DNA from: Zonotrichia leucophrys gambelii
Taxonomy: Eukaryota; Chordata; Aves; Passeriformes; Passerellidae
Direction: 5' to 3'
Assembly: GCF_028769735.1 (NCBI RefSeq)
Contig: NC_088172.1
Coordinates: 68,100,631-68,164,630, forward strand
Length of the DNA: 64,000 bases
Part shown: positions 1-11,393 of the stretch, in pieces
How positions within the stretch are numbered: the first letter of the stretch is position 1
How the letters are laid out: the number at the start of each line of letters is the position of its first letter
Position numbers and translations under genes: made by a program
Notes under the pieces: model-generated
What the model was told of the DNA's origin: nothing
Database searches by the model: none
What the model saw: only the letters and a program-made list of their open reading frames with translations

Positions 1-1010
1 ACTTGCTCAAGAACACCTGGCCAAAATTAATTTTTTGGAAGAACTGGTAATTCAATTTCTTTGCAATAATTTGCATGTAAATAGGCATGCAAAATCTTAA
101 TTTTATTTCCTCTGAAATCACAGCATTCAGTGTAGATACATTAAGGAATTTCAGTGGAGCATAGATAAGCTCCAGAAATATTGAATCCTTTCGATTACCA
201 CATTTGTGCTATCATTTAGCAACTAATTCCATTTTTGGTGATCTTGCCAAGATGTTCAAACTACATTAATTATGTCAAATTCTTTGATTGGTATTTAAAC
301 TGTTTTCTCTTTCTTTCAAAAAGGTTGCCACTTTAACTGCCCAAGTGTAAAACACAGTTGCAGAAGGGTTTATGTGTGGTAATGAGACGCACTAATCTTA
401 CCTGCTCATTCATGTAGATTCAGATTTGTGTGTCTGAAAATAGTATAATGTATCTGAGATTAGTGTAATGACGTACTCTTGCTTGAATTATGCAGAAGTA
501 GTGCATTAAAATAAATGCATGGAGATTAGTGTCAAAACTTCTTTTCTTTTAGTGGATAATATCTTGAGGGCAGGGGTCTTAGGTTTAAATTAGGGTAATT
601 GCAACTAATTGAATGTAATTTAGAAAGCAACATCTTCTAGAAATGGTGGTCAGGTAATGCGTAGTCCAATACATCAAGCAATTAATTTGATGTTTCAGTG
701 TCATTTATCTCTGTTCCCACATAGCAAAGTGAACACGGAACTCCAATGACACACAATGTCAGGAAACAAGTAGGTGCTGGATTTTTTGGTAATATTACCA
801 TTCTCTGACTGGCTTCTTGAAGCAATCTTTACTCACAAGGTTCAGTTTTCATTCCTTCTGGCACTCAACCACAGGACCAAATCTCATATAAATAGTATTC
901 AAACGAGTTTCTTACCAAAATTAAAAGGTAGTTTTAAGGATAGAACTTATGTATATTCAGTTGGTGTGGCAAGTCTTTAGTACCAGGGGTGACTTCAGAC
1001 AGAAGATGCT
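1..1010. other. Unique AT-rich non-coding DNA
   Basis: No gene, recognisable repeat or RNA gene is visible. The sequence is AT-rich with very few CpG sites, and the only open frames are short and resemble no family I know. It runs up to the start of the decayed LTR. Confidence 0.6.
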
Positions 1011-2026
1011 TAAAGCTTCCTGTGTCTGACAGAGCCAACTCCAGCTGGCTTGAAGACAGACTGGCCAGTGGCCAAGGCCAAGCCTGTCAGTGACATTGGT
1101 AATGTCTCACTGCTAAAATACCTAAGAAAGGGGTAAAAAAACCTGCAAAACAACAACTGCAGCTAAAGAAGAGAGGAGTGAGTGTATGTGACAAACAACA
1201 TTGCAGACACCAAGCTCAGTGAAGAAAGAGGGGAGGGCTTCTTCCAGGTGCTGGAGCAGAGATTTCCCCACGGCCTGTGCTGCAGACAATGGTGAGGCAG
1301 CTGTGCCCTGCAGTCCATGTACTTCCACAGGGAGTAGGGATTCACCTGCAGCCTCTGGAGAACTCCATGCAGGATCAGATAGATGCCCAATGGAGAAGTC
1401 TGCACTGGAGCAGGCTCATGGCAGAACCTGTGGATCCAAGGAGAGAGGAGCCGATGCTGGAGTAAGTGTTCTGGCAGGTCTTGTAATCCTGTGGGGGGCC
1501 CACACTGGAAGAGCCTGTTCCTGAAGGACTGCGCTCCATGGAAGAGCCCCATGCTGGAGCAGGTTGTAAGGAACTGTGGCAAGGACTCACTTTGGAGAAG
1601 CTCATGGAAGACTGTCTTCTGTGAGTGGGATTCCATGCTGGAGCAAGGCAAGGTTGTGAGGAATCCTCTCCTTGAGGAAGATGGAGTGGCAAAGACAACT
1701 TGTGATGAGCTGACTTCAGCCCCCATTCCTCAGTCAGGAGTAAAGTTAAGGTTTGCAAAAAGGGAGAAGTAGGGGGAAGGTGGTTTAAGATTTGGTTTTA
1801 TTTCTCCTTATTCTATTCTAATTTGATTGGTAGTAGGTAAAGGAATTTTTTCCCCAAGTCAAGTCTGTTTTGCCCATGACAGTAACTGGTGAGTGATCCC
1901 TCTCTGTCCTTATCTTGACCCATGAACCTTTTTAGTATATTCTCTCTCTTCTTGTCCAGCTAAGGTGGGAAGTGATATAGTGGTTTTGGCGGGCACCCGT
2001 TGTCTTGCCAGGGTCACCCCACCAGG
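1010..2026 (+). mobile_element. Decayed LTR of an avian endogenous retrovirus-like element
   Basis: The segment matches, from memory, the layout of an abundant avian LTR family. A leader reads 'gccaactccagctggct' near 1,030, followed by an A/T-rich promoter-like stretch 'aaatacctaag' near 1,115-1,127, a GC-richer body of diverged repeats built on 'atgctggagcag' (about 1,200-1,660), and a T-rich end containing 'agtctgttttgcccatgac'. A closing 'cagggtcaccccacca' lies near 2,008-2,023. The usual AATAAA site appears mutated around 1,835-1,845. Small open frames inside are by-products of the GC-rich body and are not taken as genes. The outer edges are uncertain and no target-site duplication was found. 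I cannot say whether the class is ERV1 or ERVL. It is old and inactive, with no internal gag or pol beside it. Confidence 0.62.
1430..1660 (+). repeat. Diverged minisatellite-like repeats inside the LTR
   Basis: The phrase 'atgctggagca(g/a)' or a close variant recurs near 1,453, 1,550 and 1,635, with 'cacactggaagag' near 1,501 and 'cactttggagaag' near 1,588 as more diverged versions. Between them lie related strings such as 'ctcatggaagactgt' and 'ctccatggaagag'. Spacing varies between about 40 and 55 bp. The pattern suggests that the LTR body grew by internal duplication before it spread. Confidence 0.55.
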
Positions 2027-4049
2027 AGCAAATATTCTGTTCAACCAGTTCTCATTAACAATAGCCTTGTTGGAAACCGATCCAGTTTTATTCATTTTAT
2101 AGCATATCAGTTATTAATCAGATTCATTCAATGATCCATGTTTTTACATGGCACGATAAGCACTTGTGCTAACACATGGGAAAATTTGGCAATGAGCAAC
2201 TAAGGCAAAGGGATAGTGGCACTCCCTTCTGTGGTATTGTTGTCCCTATGTTTGCCCCCCTTGTCTGTAAGCAAAATGACAAGCAGAAGGAGGTCAGTCC
2301 CAGCCTAGCCCATGGCTTGATAACAAGGAGGATATTCTTTCTTATGCTGGACATGTCAGATCTCTGCTAGAACAAAAGGTTGAATCTGGGTTTCCTAAGC
2401 ACACCAGACTCAAGAGGAAGAGAGTATTAAGCAAAGCTGCAGAGAGAGTAGGCAATGACACAGACCTGCTCAATGTGCAGCTATATTTTTCTTTACAGAC
2501 AATGTTATATGCTGGGATAAATACTTGAAATAGCCACTAAATAGGAGGCTGGCAGCAATCAGTTGTCTTTGTCAAAAAATAACAGCTCTCTGAATTGCAA
2601 GGAGGAGGTGAGTTACTTCTTAAAGTATCGGACTTAAGAAAAATCACAGGGAGAAAAGGTGAGATAAAATTACAGAGCCATGAAAATAGCTGCTTAACCA
2701 CTCATTTCCCTACTTCAAGGTGCAAACTCTACTGCAATAAGTCCATAGTTGAGAAAAACTGGACTGTCTCTGTAAAGTCAGGTACTTATCAAAAGCTCTC
2801 TCATAACAGACCCTCTAACAACTCAACAAAGCATAATCAGAGAGAAAGCAGAATAACCCATCACAAATCAGCTGGTTTTATGCTTCCTTTCCTGTCCCAT
2901 TATTTGTGCCTCTGGATATTTTAAAGACTGATCACGGAGATTTCTGGGAGAGGTGAGAAAGGTGCAACATCAGCAAGCCAGACAAGTGTGCAGTTATGTT
3001 TTGGATGAAGAGCAGCAAGATATTGAGATGTACTGAAAACATCCAACTGCATATGGTTCTTCTCTAAACAGAATGTTCTTACTTCTGACATGTAGGAACC
3101 AAGAAATAAGATATTTTGCAGAGCAAAAAATATTCCTTTTTCTAGGGCAGAGTCTCTAAAAGATGTCTTGAATGATCTCAGTGAAGATCCAGGATCCCAG
3201 GAGATCATTTGCAGCTCTTTAACAAGAAAAAGGTAAGTTGCCTTTGAAGAGTTTACATCACCACCTGAAGGATTGTTGCTTTTTAGAGTTTTTAGTTGCC
3301 TTTTTCTCTCTCTTTTTCGTTTGCTTTCCTGGTAGTACATTTAAGAAGCTTCTGTTTGACAATTGGTTCACCAATAATCATGATTTTAAAGAATAGCACC
3401 ATTTACTCTTATACCAGCCAAATAACATATTATTGAACATTTTTTAGAGAAGTGTTTTATGCTAGTGTTAATTAGGATTCAGCAAACTAAACTACCAGGA
3501 ACATTGTCCCTGAGCTGAAATACAGATGATCTTCTGTAATACATGTGTAAACTGGTATTAGTGTCAGTGTCATGTAAACACTAGAGCAGGACAAGAAATA
3601 CTGCAAAGATAAATTAATTAAAGTTGGTGATTTGCTCCAGTGTTACAGTAAAAAAGGAAAAGCCTTTCTTTGAGTGGCAAGAAAGTTGGGCTGTTGAGTT
3701 TGAAAAGATGGGTTAAGAATCATTACTATCTCTACAAAACTATCTGGAAGCGTTCCTCTTTTTCTACTCATCTGATTTCTGACACTACCCTAGGTCTAAT
3801 AATCATGGAAAGTTCTGGTATTCATTTATTTTAGATTTTGGAGCACCATACATTTTCAATTGGTCCTGAAGTGCATGACCTACTTCACTGCAAGATGTTT
3901 TACATCTTCTGAACCATTTCATAGGGCAGTCCTTCACACAGTGTGACTGGAAAGAAGACTCATTTAGCTGAATGTGTTCCTCTCTTTGTTGCTCTTCTGC
4001 TAGATTCTGGTAGGAGATTGCATTCCTATATCAGTTGAGGCTTGTCTCA

Positions 4050-4540
4050 GCTTAGAAGCTTTCATTTCATTGTGACAGCTTCATAAAATCTGGGGTGCTG
4101 TGTCCTGTCTCCTCCTGTGTCCTCCAGTGTTGTAGGAACATACTGGGGTCTTGGTGAAAAAAGCAGGGAACACTGCTGTGGTCTTTGGGAGTACAAACCA
4201 TGGGAGGAGCAGCACAGCAAAGGAGAATGATTGCAAAGAAAACCTAGAGCAGGATCAAGCCTGCCCCACAGCCTCACACTGAGCTCCTGTGTGCCCTCCT
4301 GCAGCACCACCACCCCCAGGGCAGTCTGGTGAGGGCAGGGGGGCACAGCCCACAGCCCAGGCCAGCTCTGCAGTGGGGCACACTGAAGAGCAGGGCTGCA
4401 GGATTGCCCCAGAAGGGACAGCTGGCCCTGGTAGTGAGCCCAGGGGCAAGGTCCCCCTGATGTCAGATTGGAAGGAGATTATGGTATTAGGCAGCCCAGG
4501 GTGGGGGATAGGCACCAGGGCTAGAAGACATTAGTTTTAC
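4050..4540. other. GC-richer patch of unknown origin
   Basis: GC content rises clearly above both flanks, with runs such as 'ccaccacccccagggcag' near 4,308-4,325. An open frame of 81 codons (4,289-4,534, plus strand) crosses it, and minus-strand frames overlap the same bases. No protein family is recognisable, and the frame is rich in Gly, Pro and Ala as expected from GC content alone. A worn-out repeat or an old regulatory patch are both possible. Confidence 0.3.
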
Positions 4541-7500
4541 TGGTCCACACAAAAATTAGCTTTTCTCAATCCAAGTTAGTGCATACTAGCTGTCTCATTA
4601 ACATTAAATAGATAACATGATGGGGAAAAAGTCAGAGGAAAACCTACCTGAAGTTGAAAGTGTTTTGTCTAGTTTTCTTTTTAAATGGAGACCTGCTGGA
4701 ATCCAGAAATGACATTAAGCTTCCTTTTAGAAAAGGTAATTGAAAAGAAAAAGGCAATCAAGGGATGAACAAATGAAGCCTTTTCTTACTGCTGTATGAA
4801 TAAAAAATGTTATTAATAAGCCCTTTCATTTCAGGCTTACACTCCACAGTCACACATTTTGAATGTATAACCACACAAATGCAAATGTTTACCTCTTAAG
4901 TCCTTCACACCACTACAGATGTTTTTGAAAATAGAGAAAGGGAGTCAAGAAGGCATGGACAGAGAGTGACAGAGGACAGTGGGAATAGAGATTTAATCAA
5001 AAACCCTTTAAAAAGTACTCTTTTGTTTTTCAGTTTTCAGTATTTATATTGCATAACCAATTATTTTATAAGAATAGCTGGTCTCATTTTGCTGTTTTAA
5101 TTTTTTTAATTGTATTTCAATATACATTTGTGGGTGATTAAAAAGAAAATCTAAATTTCAGCAGTGAGAGCAGCACCTATATGTTTTGGTTCACGTCCAG
5201 CTGTTAAGACCTGGAAAAGCTAGAAACAGCAGCAGACTGGCAAAATAAGGGTAAGAAGCAAAGATAAATCAATATTGTGCATTATACAGTTTCACCCTAC
5301 AGAGCCTTTCTTTCTTTACACTTCTGTGAGGAAAACAGGATTTTCCTGTATAATTTTTGGGTTTATATCTAAGCCTGAGTTTTTGTAAGATTATTCTATG
5401 TCTTTAAGGACATGCTGGCTATCCATTTTGGATAGTCACAGTGCAATGAGAATATAGCAAGTGTTCAGGGGTGGCAAATGTTGGTTTCTGGAGCAGTCTT
5501 CTGAAAAAATATTGAACAAAACTGATTTTGTCTCTTTGGTACCCTCAACATGGTTAAAAGGAGGTGTTTGAGTGTGCATGTCATTGACTGATGCTGAAAC
5601 TAAGACTGATTTAAGAGGGCTCCCTCAGACCCCTGATGGTCATAGCAAAGAAAAGCAAGCTTTATAAATCTAATTGGCTATACAGTACAATGAGTTTATC
5701 CCTATTGTTAATTGTATTAACCTACAAAAGGAGTCAAGGATTAATTAGAAATAAAGACCAGGAGATGAACTGAAGATTCTCAAGGGAGGCACTGATACAC
5801 ATTATCCTTGAACTGTATAATTATTGAAATCCGTACTATTTTAGAGTGCTGTGCTCACCTGAATGTAACCCTAATTGCCTCCTTTATTCTTAGCTCCATG
5901 TTTTTGTACAGGCTGCTAATCATATTTCAAACCAGAACCACCTGCTGAAGACCTGCAGAAACAAAAGTGGAAGGATTCTTAATGTCCTAATTTGAGAGGA
6001 GGTTATAGCACAATATTATTAAGATCAAACTACCTCATGCTTGAAATCAAGAACAAACCAATCTTCTTTGACAAAAAGGTAGGAATCTTTCCCTCAGCTT
6101 GTACTCAGATTTTCCCTTAGGTTAAGCTTTAGTCAAAAGAGAAGTGGTGCCTGATTAAAAGGTGGGATAAATGAACTCAAGTGCTTTCTGAAGGGAAAAA
6201 CACACCTCAGAGCTCTCATTTTGATGAGTGACTGTAATACTATACAATGTTGGGCTTGTCCTTAGCACTGATCTATCCTAGTCCAGAGCACTACCTAGCA
6301 CCTGTGAAAGGCCACAATAAACCCCAGCTGGGTATAATGGGAAGGTACCAGGGACTGTTTCTCTGGAAAGACCTGCTTTCCACCCCTGTCACTTCCCGAG
6401 GGCTTTCAAAAGCTTTCCTCCCAGTCTGTGGCTGCCTTTTTGTACCACTGTATATCTAAGTGGCATCCTTACAAAGTGATCGTGCTCCCTTTTAAAAAAG
6501 ATGTGTTAAACATAAAAGTAAGAAATTCTGAAATACATATTGATAAGCTTAAAAAAAAAAGGCAGCAAAGTACCTTGCAGGCAGTCTTAAAAAAAGGTGG
6601 TAGAATACGCCTTTAGATCTGTTTCTTTCATCCAATCTCCCATTGCAATGACTGAGAAACCTTGCTCATTCATGTCAATGCAAATATGTGACTGTTGTGT
6701 TTGAATATAAAACAACTAGTATTCTTTCTGAGATTTTTTTTTTTTAAGCCAACAAGGATATGATGTATTTTACTACTTCTGAGAAGAACTATTGGTACTA
6801 TACAGCAAAATTAAATTTTGATATTATGCTGAACTAAATCAAGTAATATTCCTGCGTCCTCCCTGTATTTAAGCCTAAATATACATTGGGAATTCTGGAT
6901 ATTTGGGGTCCTGATCCAACACTAACTCAGCATCAATATTGTGCTTGATTACAGGGGAAACTCTTGCAGCCCAGCAGTGATGAATCTTGACTTCTCAGCT
7001 GTTAAACAGACCTGAGCATTGCCCCAGAGTGAAAGAGTCCCAGTAACCACTGCTTTTGCAGCAGCAGCTGTGAGCATGCCCACTACTTGATATGTAATGC
7101 ATTTGTCATACAGCCTGGGTTGAAAGAAGTCAAACAGAGTAAAAGTCTATTATCTGAAGCTTCAATCAGAAGGGAGGTACCTACTTAACTTCTCTCCTGA
7201 TGCTGATGTGAACACAGCAGGTACTGCTCGTAGGTGGTGACTGATAAGAGGATCTGTGGTGGGGCTCCTTACCTGAGGTGAGGTTTTTATTGTAACACTA
7301 GGTAAGCAAACATTATTAGTGGGGTGGATTTGAAATTGCAGTGCTTGAAGCTGTCCTAGAAAAATATATTAAAGCAAAGGAATTGGGGAGGGAGGGACAG
7401 ACAAGGAGAATGGATTTTAGCCCATTCTTTTAGAGGGATCAAAAAAAGCCCTTCTCTCCTCAAGCAGAACAACCGTCTCTGAGTAATCCATGGCTCTTTT

Positions 7501-9074
7501 AGGCCATTGGCTTCAGCTGTTTGGAAAACAGTGTCTTACTAAGACTATGTACTAGTCAGGTGGCAAGAAGGACAATCAGCTGGCAAGAATTATGATCCAC
7601 ATTTTTTGCTGTAATTATATAGACAGGTACCATCTCTGAATTTTTTTCCTACTTTGTCTCTTTGTACTCATAGAATGATTCGGGGCAGATGAAATGTCAC
7701 AGTGCACATGACTGAAATGTGTGAAAACTTAATTACCAGAATAATTACACAGTAGATGTGAGATCTTGCCTCTGTGAAAATCTGGCAGGAAGCTTGGGCC
7801 CTATGGAATATGAGTCCACATATGTACTCAGTGGAAAAGCCATTAGTCACAAAGTGGCTGCATCTGCTGGAAAGAGTTAATCAGGCCCCTCACTTCAAAG
7901 AACATGGTATGCCTTAAAATATCCTTTTCCAGGCTTCTCAGGCATGCTGCAAATGAATATGTGATTTTCTCCCAGCTACCAGGGTAAATCTGCATAGCTC
8001 AATTAATTGCAGTTGATTTATGCCAGTTACACCAACAGAGGATCTGGACAGAACGTAATAGCATCTCTATATCTAATAGTCCAGCACAGCATATAAAAAT
8101 TGGGCATTGTTCTGCATCAGCTATCCCTTTGCAGTCAGGATGAATAGCAGAAGGATTTGTGATTTATTAAACAAACTCCTTCTCTACAAAGTTGAATCTA
8201 TGCTGCTTCCCGTGAGTTTCTACACTGGCAGGCCATGAGTTTCTTCTGCATATAATACATTTTCAGTGAAAAATATTAAGATAATCAAACAGTCAGTGTA
8301 ATTTTCTTGATATCTGGTTAGAGACACATTGCCTAATCATTTTACTCTTATCAATCAAAATTTGCATCATGCCAGAAATTGAACACTTTCCTTTTTATTT
8401 TTTAGCCTCCTAAATTATTTTTATTTTTGCCTGTTATCAGATTGAACTTCTAATAATTAATTTGAAAATAAATGACTACAAATATTAGTTGCAGTTCATT
8501 TTTTTTAAGCAGACTGTGAGTATAAATCTAGAAGTTTTTAGTATTCCTCTTTCGTGTTATTATACATATAGGGCAATATTTAGGCCACTGAGTTGAAGCA
8601 AATCCTGAAGTGTGATTATCTTCTCATTGAAATGCTCTCTATTGTGCCTATTTGTTTGATGTGTTTTTCTTGTATGTTGTATTTCTGATGGCTTTGGGGT
8701 AAAAGAATCATTATATGTCACCCATACTATCTCTTTTAATCTCCAGAAGATTAAGCATGTTTATTTTAAAACTCCTTTGATAGTGTCTTTACTAACTCAG
8801 CTATTTTGTAAAATTGGAAATAATGAATCAGGGAGATGCAATTTTGATAATGCCATTTACACAAGTCCTATGAGGCTAGCTAGGAAAATAACTGGGGTAA
8901 GTAAGTATCTGACATACACAGAGTGAGAATGGGAAAAATATTGTAATTTCATGTAGGTTATGAGGCACTGGAAAAATACAGTCAGCAGAAGCAGTTCAGT
9001 TAATGAATCACATTCTTCAGGGACTGCTGGACTCAGGAGATAGGTCATGGGATCAGGAATGGCTCCTTTAATCT

Positions 9075-9125
9075 CTTTGTCACTGGTTCAGATCCAATCT
9101 CTGGGTCACTGGTTCAAATCCAGTA
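9075..9125 (+). repeat. Two tandem 26-bp copies of a B-box-like motif
   Basis: The string 'gtcactggttca' occurs at 9,079-9,090 and again at 9,105-9,116, a period of 26 bp. Each copy continues as 'gatcca' or 'aatcca', giving GGTTCRAATCC-like RNA polymerase III B boxes. No A box lies at tRNA distance upstream and no cloverleaf can be folded, so this is not a tRNA gene. It may be the remains of a tRNA-derived SINE. Confidence 0.4.
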
Positions 9126-11256
9126 TGGATAGATAATAATTAGAAGTCACTGTTATTTGAGGGCTCTGGGATGAACCTTTCGAAATGGAACTGGTGAGGG
9201 GACACTGCAAAACAAACCACCCCAAAGCTAAAATATCTGGAAAAATCACATGCTTCATTGCCAGTAGACAAACTTCAGAGACTTAGTGGAGCTGGGTGTG
9301 GGCTGCTTGTGGTCGTTGACATGAAACTGATACACGTCCATCGCTCAAGGGACACACTTGTGAGCTTGTGAAAGAGAGAGGGCAGAGACAATCACTGGTG
9401 GTGCTTCCTGAGCAAAGGCTACACACTGCTGGGAAGTCCATACCACTCCCCTGCAATCACAGCTCTCGCCTGGTGCTCCATGGAACAACATTCCTCCTCA
9501 CTCATCTTGAGGAGGTTGTTCAAGTCCCAGGCTCTGGGAGCCTCTAATGCCCAGCTACCCTCCACAAGCTGGTAACGACAGGGCATGCTTTATCCTGTGG
9601 GATTCCTGAGTGTCAGGATTGACAGCATGCAGTGGTGTGAGGACTAATGTTGTTGTCCATCACCAGTCTGGAGTTTCAGACTACAAGAGGGAGCTGAGAG
9701 GTCCCAGTGCCCCTGTGGTTTGCAGTGTTTAAGTTATCCCAAAGGAGAGGTGCAGAGGAGGCCATGTGAGTGGAAAGGCACATAGAGGACATCAATGCCA
9801 GTCAGCACTTTGGCAGGCTACAAGAAGAGGTGTTTTAGAAATAAAATCTGTAAGGTTGAAATATATTCAGAGTGGACAGGTGAACTGCTTACACCTGACA
9901 TTAAGGGATTCAAGTTTATACTTCTTTTTTCCCCAATCAATGCAAAATCAGAGTAAAGGGACTTAGGAGTCAACCATGGGATCATACTCCCATAAAACAC
10001 TTCTTGGCAGGAGCCATGTTAGCTGGCACAGGACTATGTTTTTTAAATATATGTACCCTTGTTTTCTGAAACTTTTTATGCCTTTATTCTGTAAATCCAA
10101 ATTCTCTGGAGTTTGTATAAGACTGTGGAAGGAACTTTTGTTTTTGTGAAGTACGGGGCTCTGTAGCAACCAAATCAAAGACTGGAGAGATTAATCAATT
10201 TCAGCCGTCTGAAACTGTGATTTGGCATACAGTGAGAACAGCTGAGACAGTGGGGGAAATTTCACACAGATTCTGTCCTGCTAGCTGTTAAAGCAATTCC
10301 ATTTGCACTCTGCATTTCGTTATTTCCTAGAAAATAAACTCACCAAACTACCCAGATTAGCTGGTCTTGAAAAACTGAGGTTACTTTTAAGGCAAGAGAT
10401 ATTCTTATTCCCTAAGGAAAAAAAAAAAGAAAGAAAAAACACTCAGAAGACCAGAAAAACAGGAGCTGGGTATACTGTTAATTAAATACGCCAGTCTATG
10501 CCTTGGCCCAAATGTGAATTTCCTGTCCTCATAGCAGAGGGAAAAAACCCTGGCTCATATTCAGATATTCCAATAAGCAAGACATATCTCACCGGGCTCT
10601 GGGAATGCTTTCCACAATGACCTGCATAATTAAAGTCTGCATTGCCTTCTTGGCCCAAGAGAAGTTAATGGCAAAGCAGCTGCTAGCATCCATTAAGTGT
10701 ATTTAAGTGCTGTTTATAGGGAAAGACCAAGGTGCCCTTTTGGGCTCTGGGAAGTAAGATATAAATACATGCTAGCCATTATCAACATGCATACTTGTAA
10801 CAAACTGCCTTCAGGGACTGAAAGCTGTAGTCACATATTTCAGGTGTCACTGATAACTATATGTGCAAAAAGAGCAACCCATCACAGGAAATGTACTCTA
10901 GGGGTATGTTTTTGCATTTGAATATGAAATGAGGCCTTCACTTAATGGCCAGGTTTCTTGGACCTTTCAGTCATGTTGCGTGAAACATCAAAACAGAGAA
11001 ATTATCAATTAGTTTCATGTCAGTGAATATATATGAATGTTTTGGAAATAAAGCATTTTATTTTCTTATTTCTCTTAGAAATTTTAGCTTTTTCCTACTC
11101 TAAAAAAAGATTCCCTCTATGTCAAATCTCAGTTTTTACTAAGTCTTCCTTGTCAAGGCAATCCTTGCTTTCAGAAAAATTAACAGGCACCAGTGACAGA
11201 CCTTCATGACCTTTTTTTTTATTTGTACCTAGGCTGAGTTTTGAAAACCTATGAGT

Positions 11257-11306
11257 AGGGAAAAAAGGGAAGGAAGGAGGCAAGCAAGCAGAAAGAGAAG
11301 AAAGAG

Positions 11307-11337
<31 letters not shown>

Positions 11338-11393
11338 AAGACAGAGAAAAAGAGAGAGAGAAAGAAAGAAAGAGAAAGAAAGAGAGAGAGAGA
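11257..11393 (+). repeat. Purine-rich GAAA/GA microsatellite
   Basis: A nearly pure purine stretch on the plus strand mixes GGAA, GAAA and GA units, broken only by a few cytosines at about 11,281-11,289 and 11,342. It gives rise to spurious Lys/Arg/Glu-rich frames on one strand and Phe/Leu/Ser-rich frames on the other. Confidence 0.9.

Noticed and set aside
1163..1772. Overlapping frames of 107-187 codons on both strands near 1.2-1.8 kb
   Set aside because: They lie wholly inside the decayed LTR and are opened by its GC-rich tandem phrases. No retroviral or cellular domain is present.
2921..3340. 139-codon minus-strand frame
   Set aside because: It starts with a basic KRKRERKRQ stretch from low-complexity DNA and has no recognisable domain, splice context or codon bias.
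9075..9125. Possible tRNA gene from the GGTTCAAATCC motif
   Set aside because: No A box at proper distance and no acceptor, D or anticodon stems can be formed.
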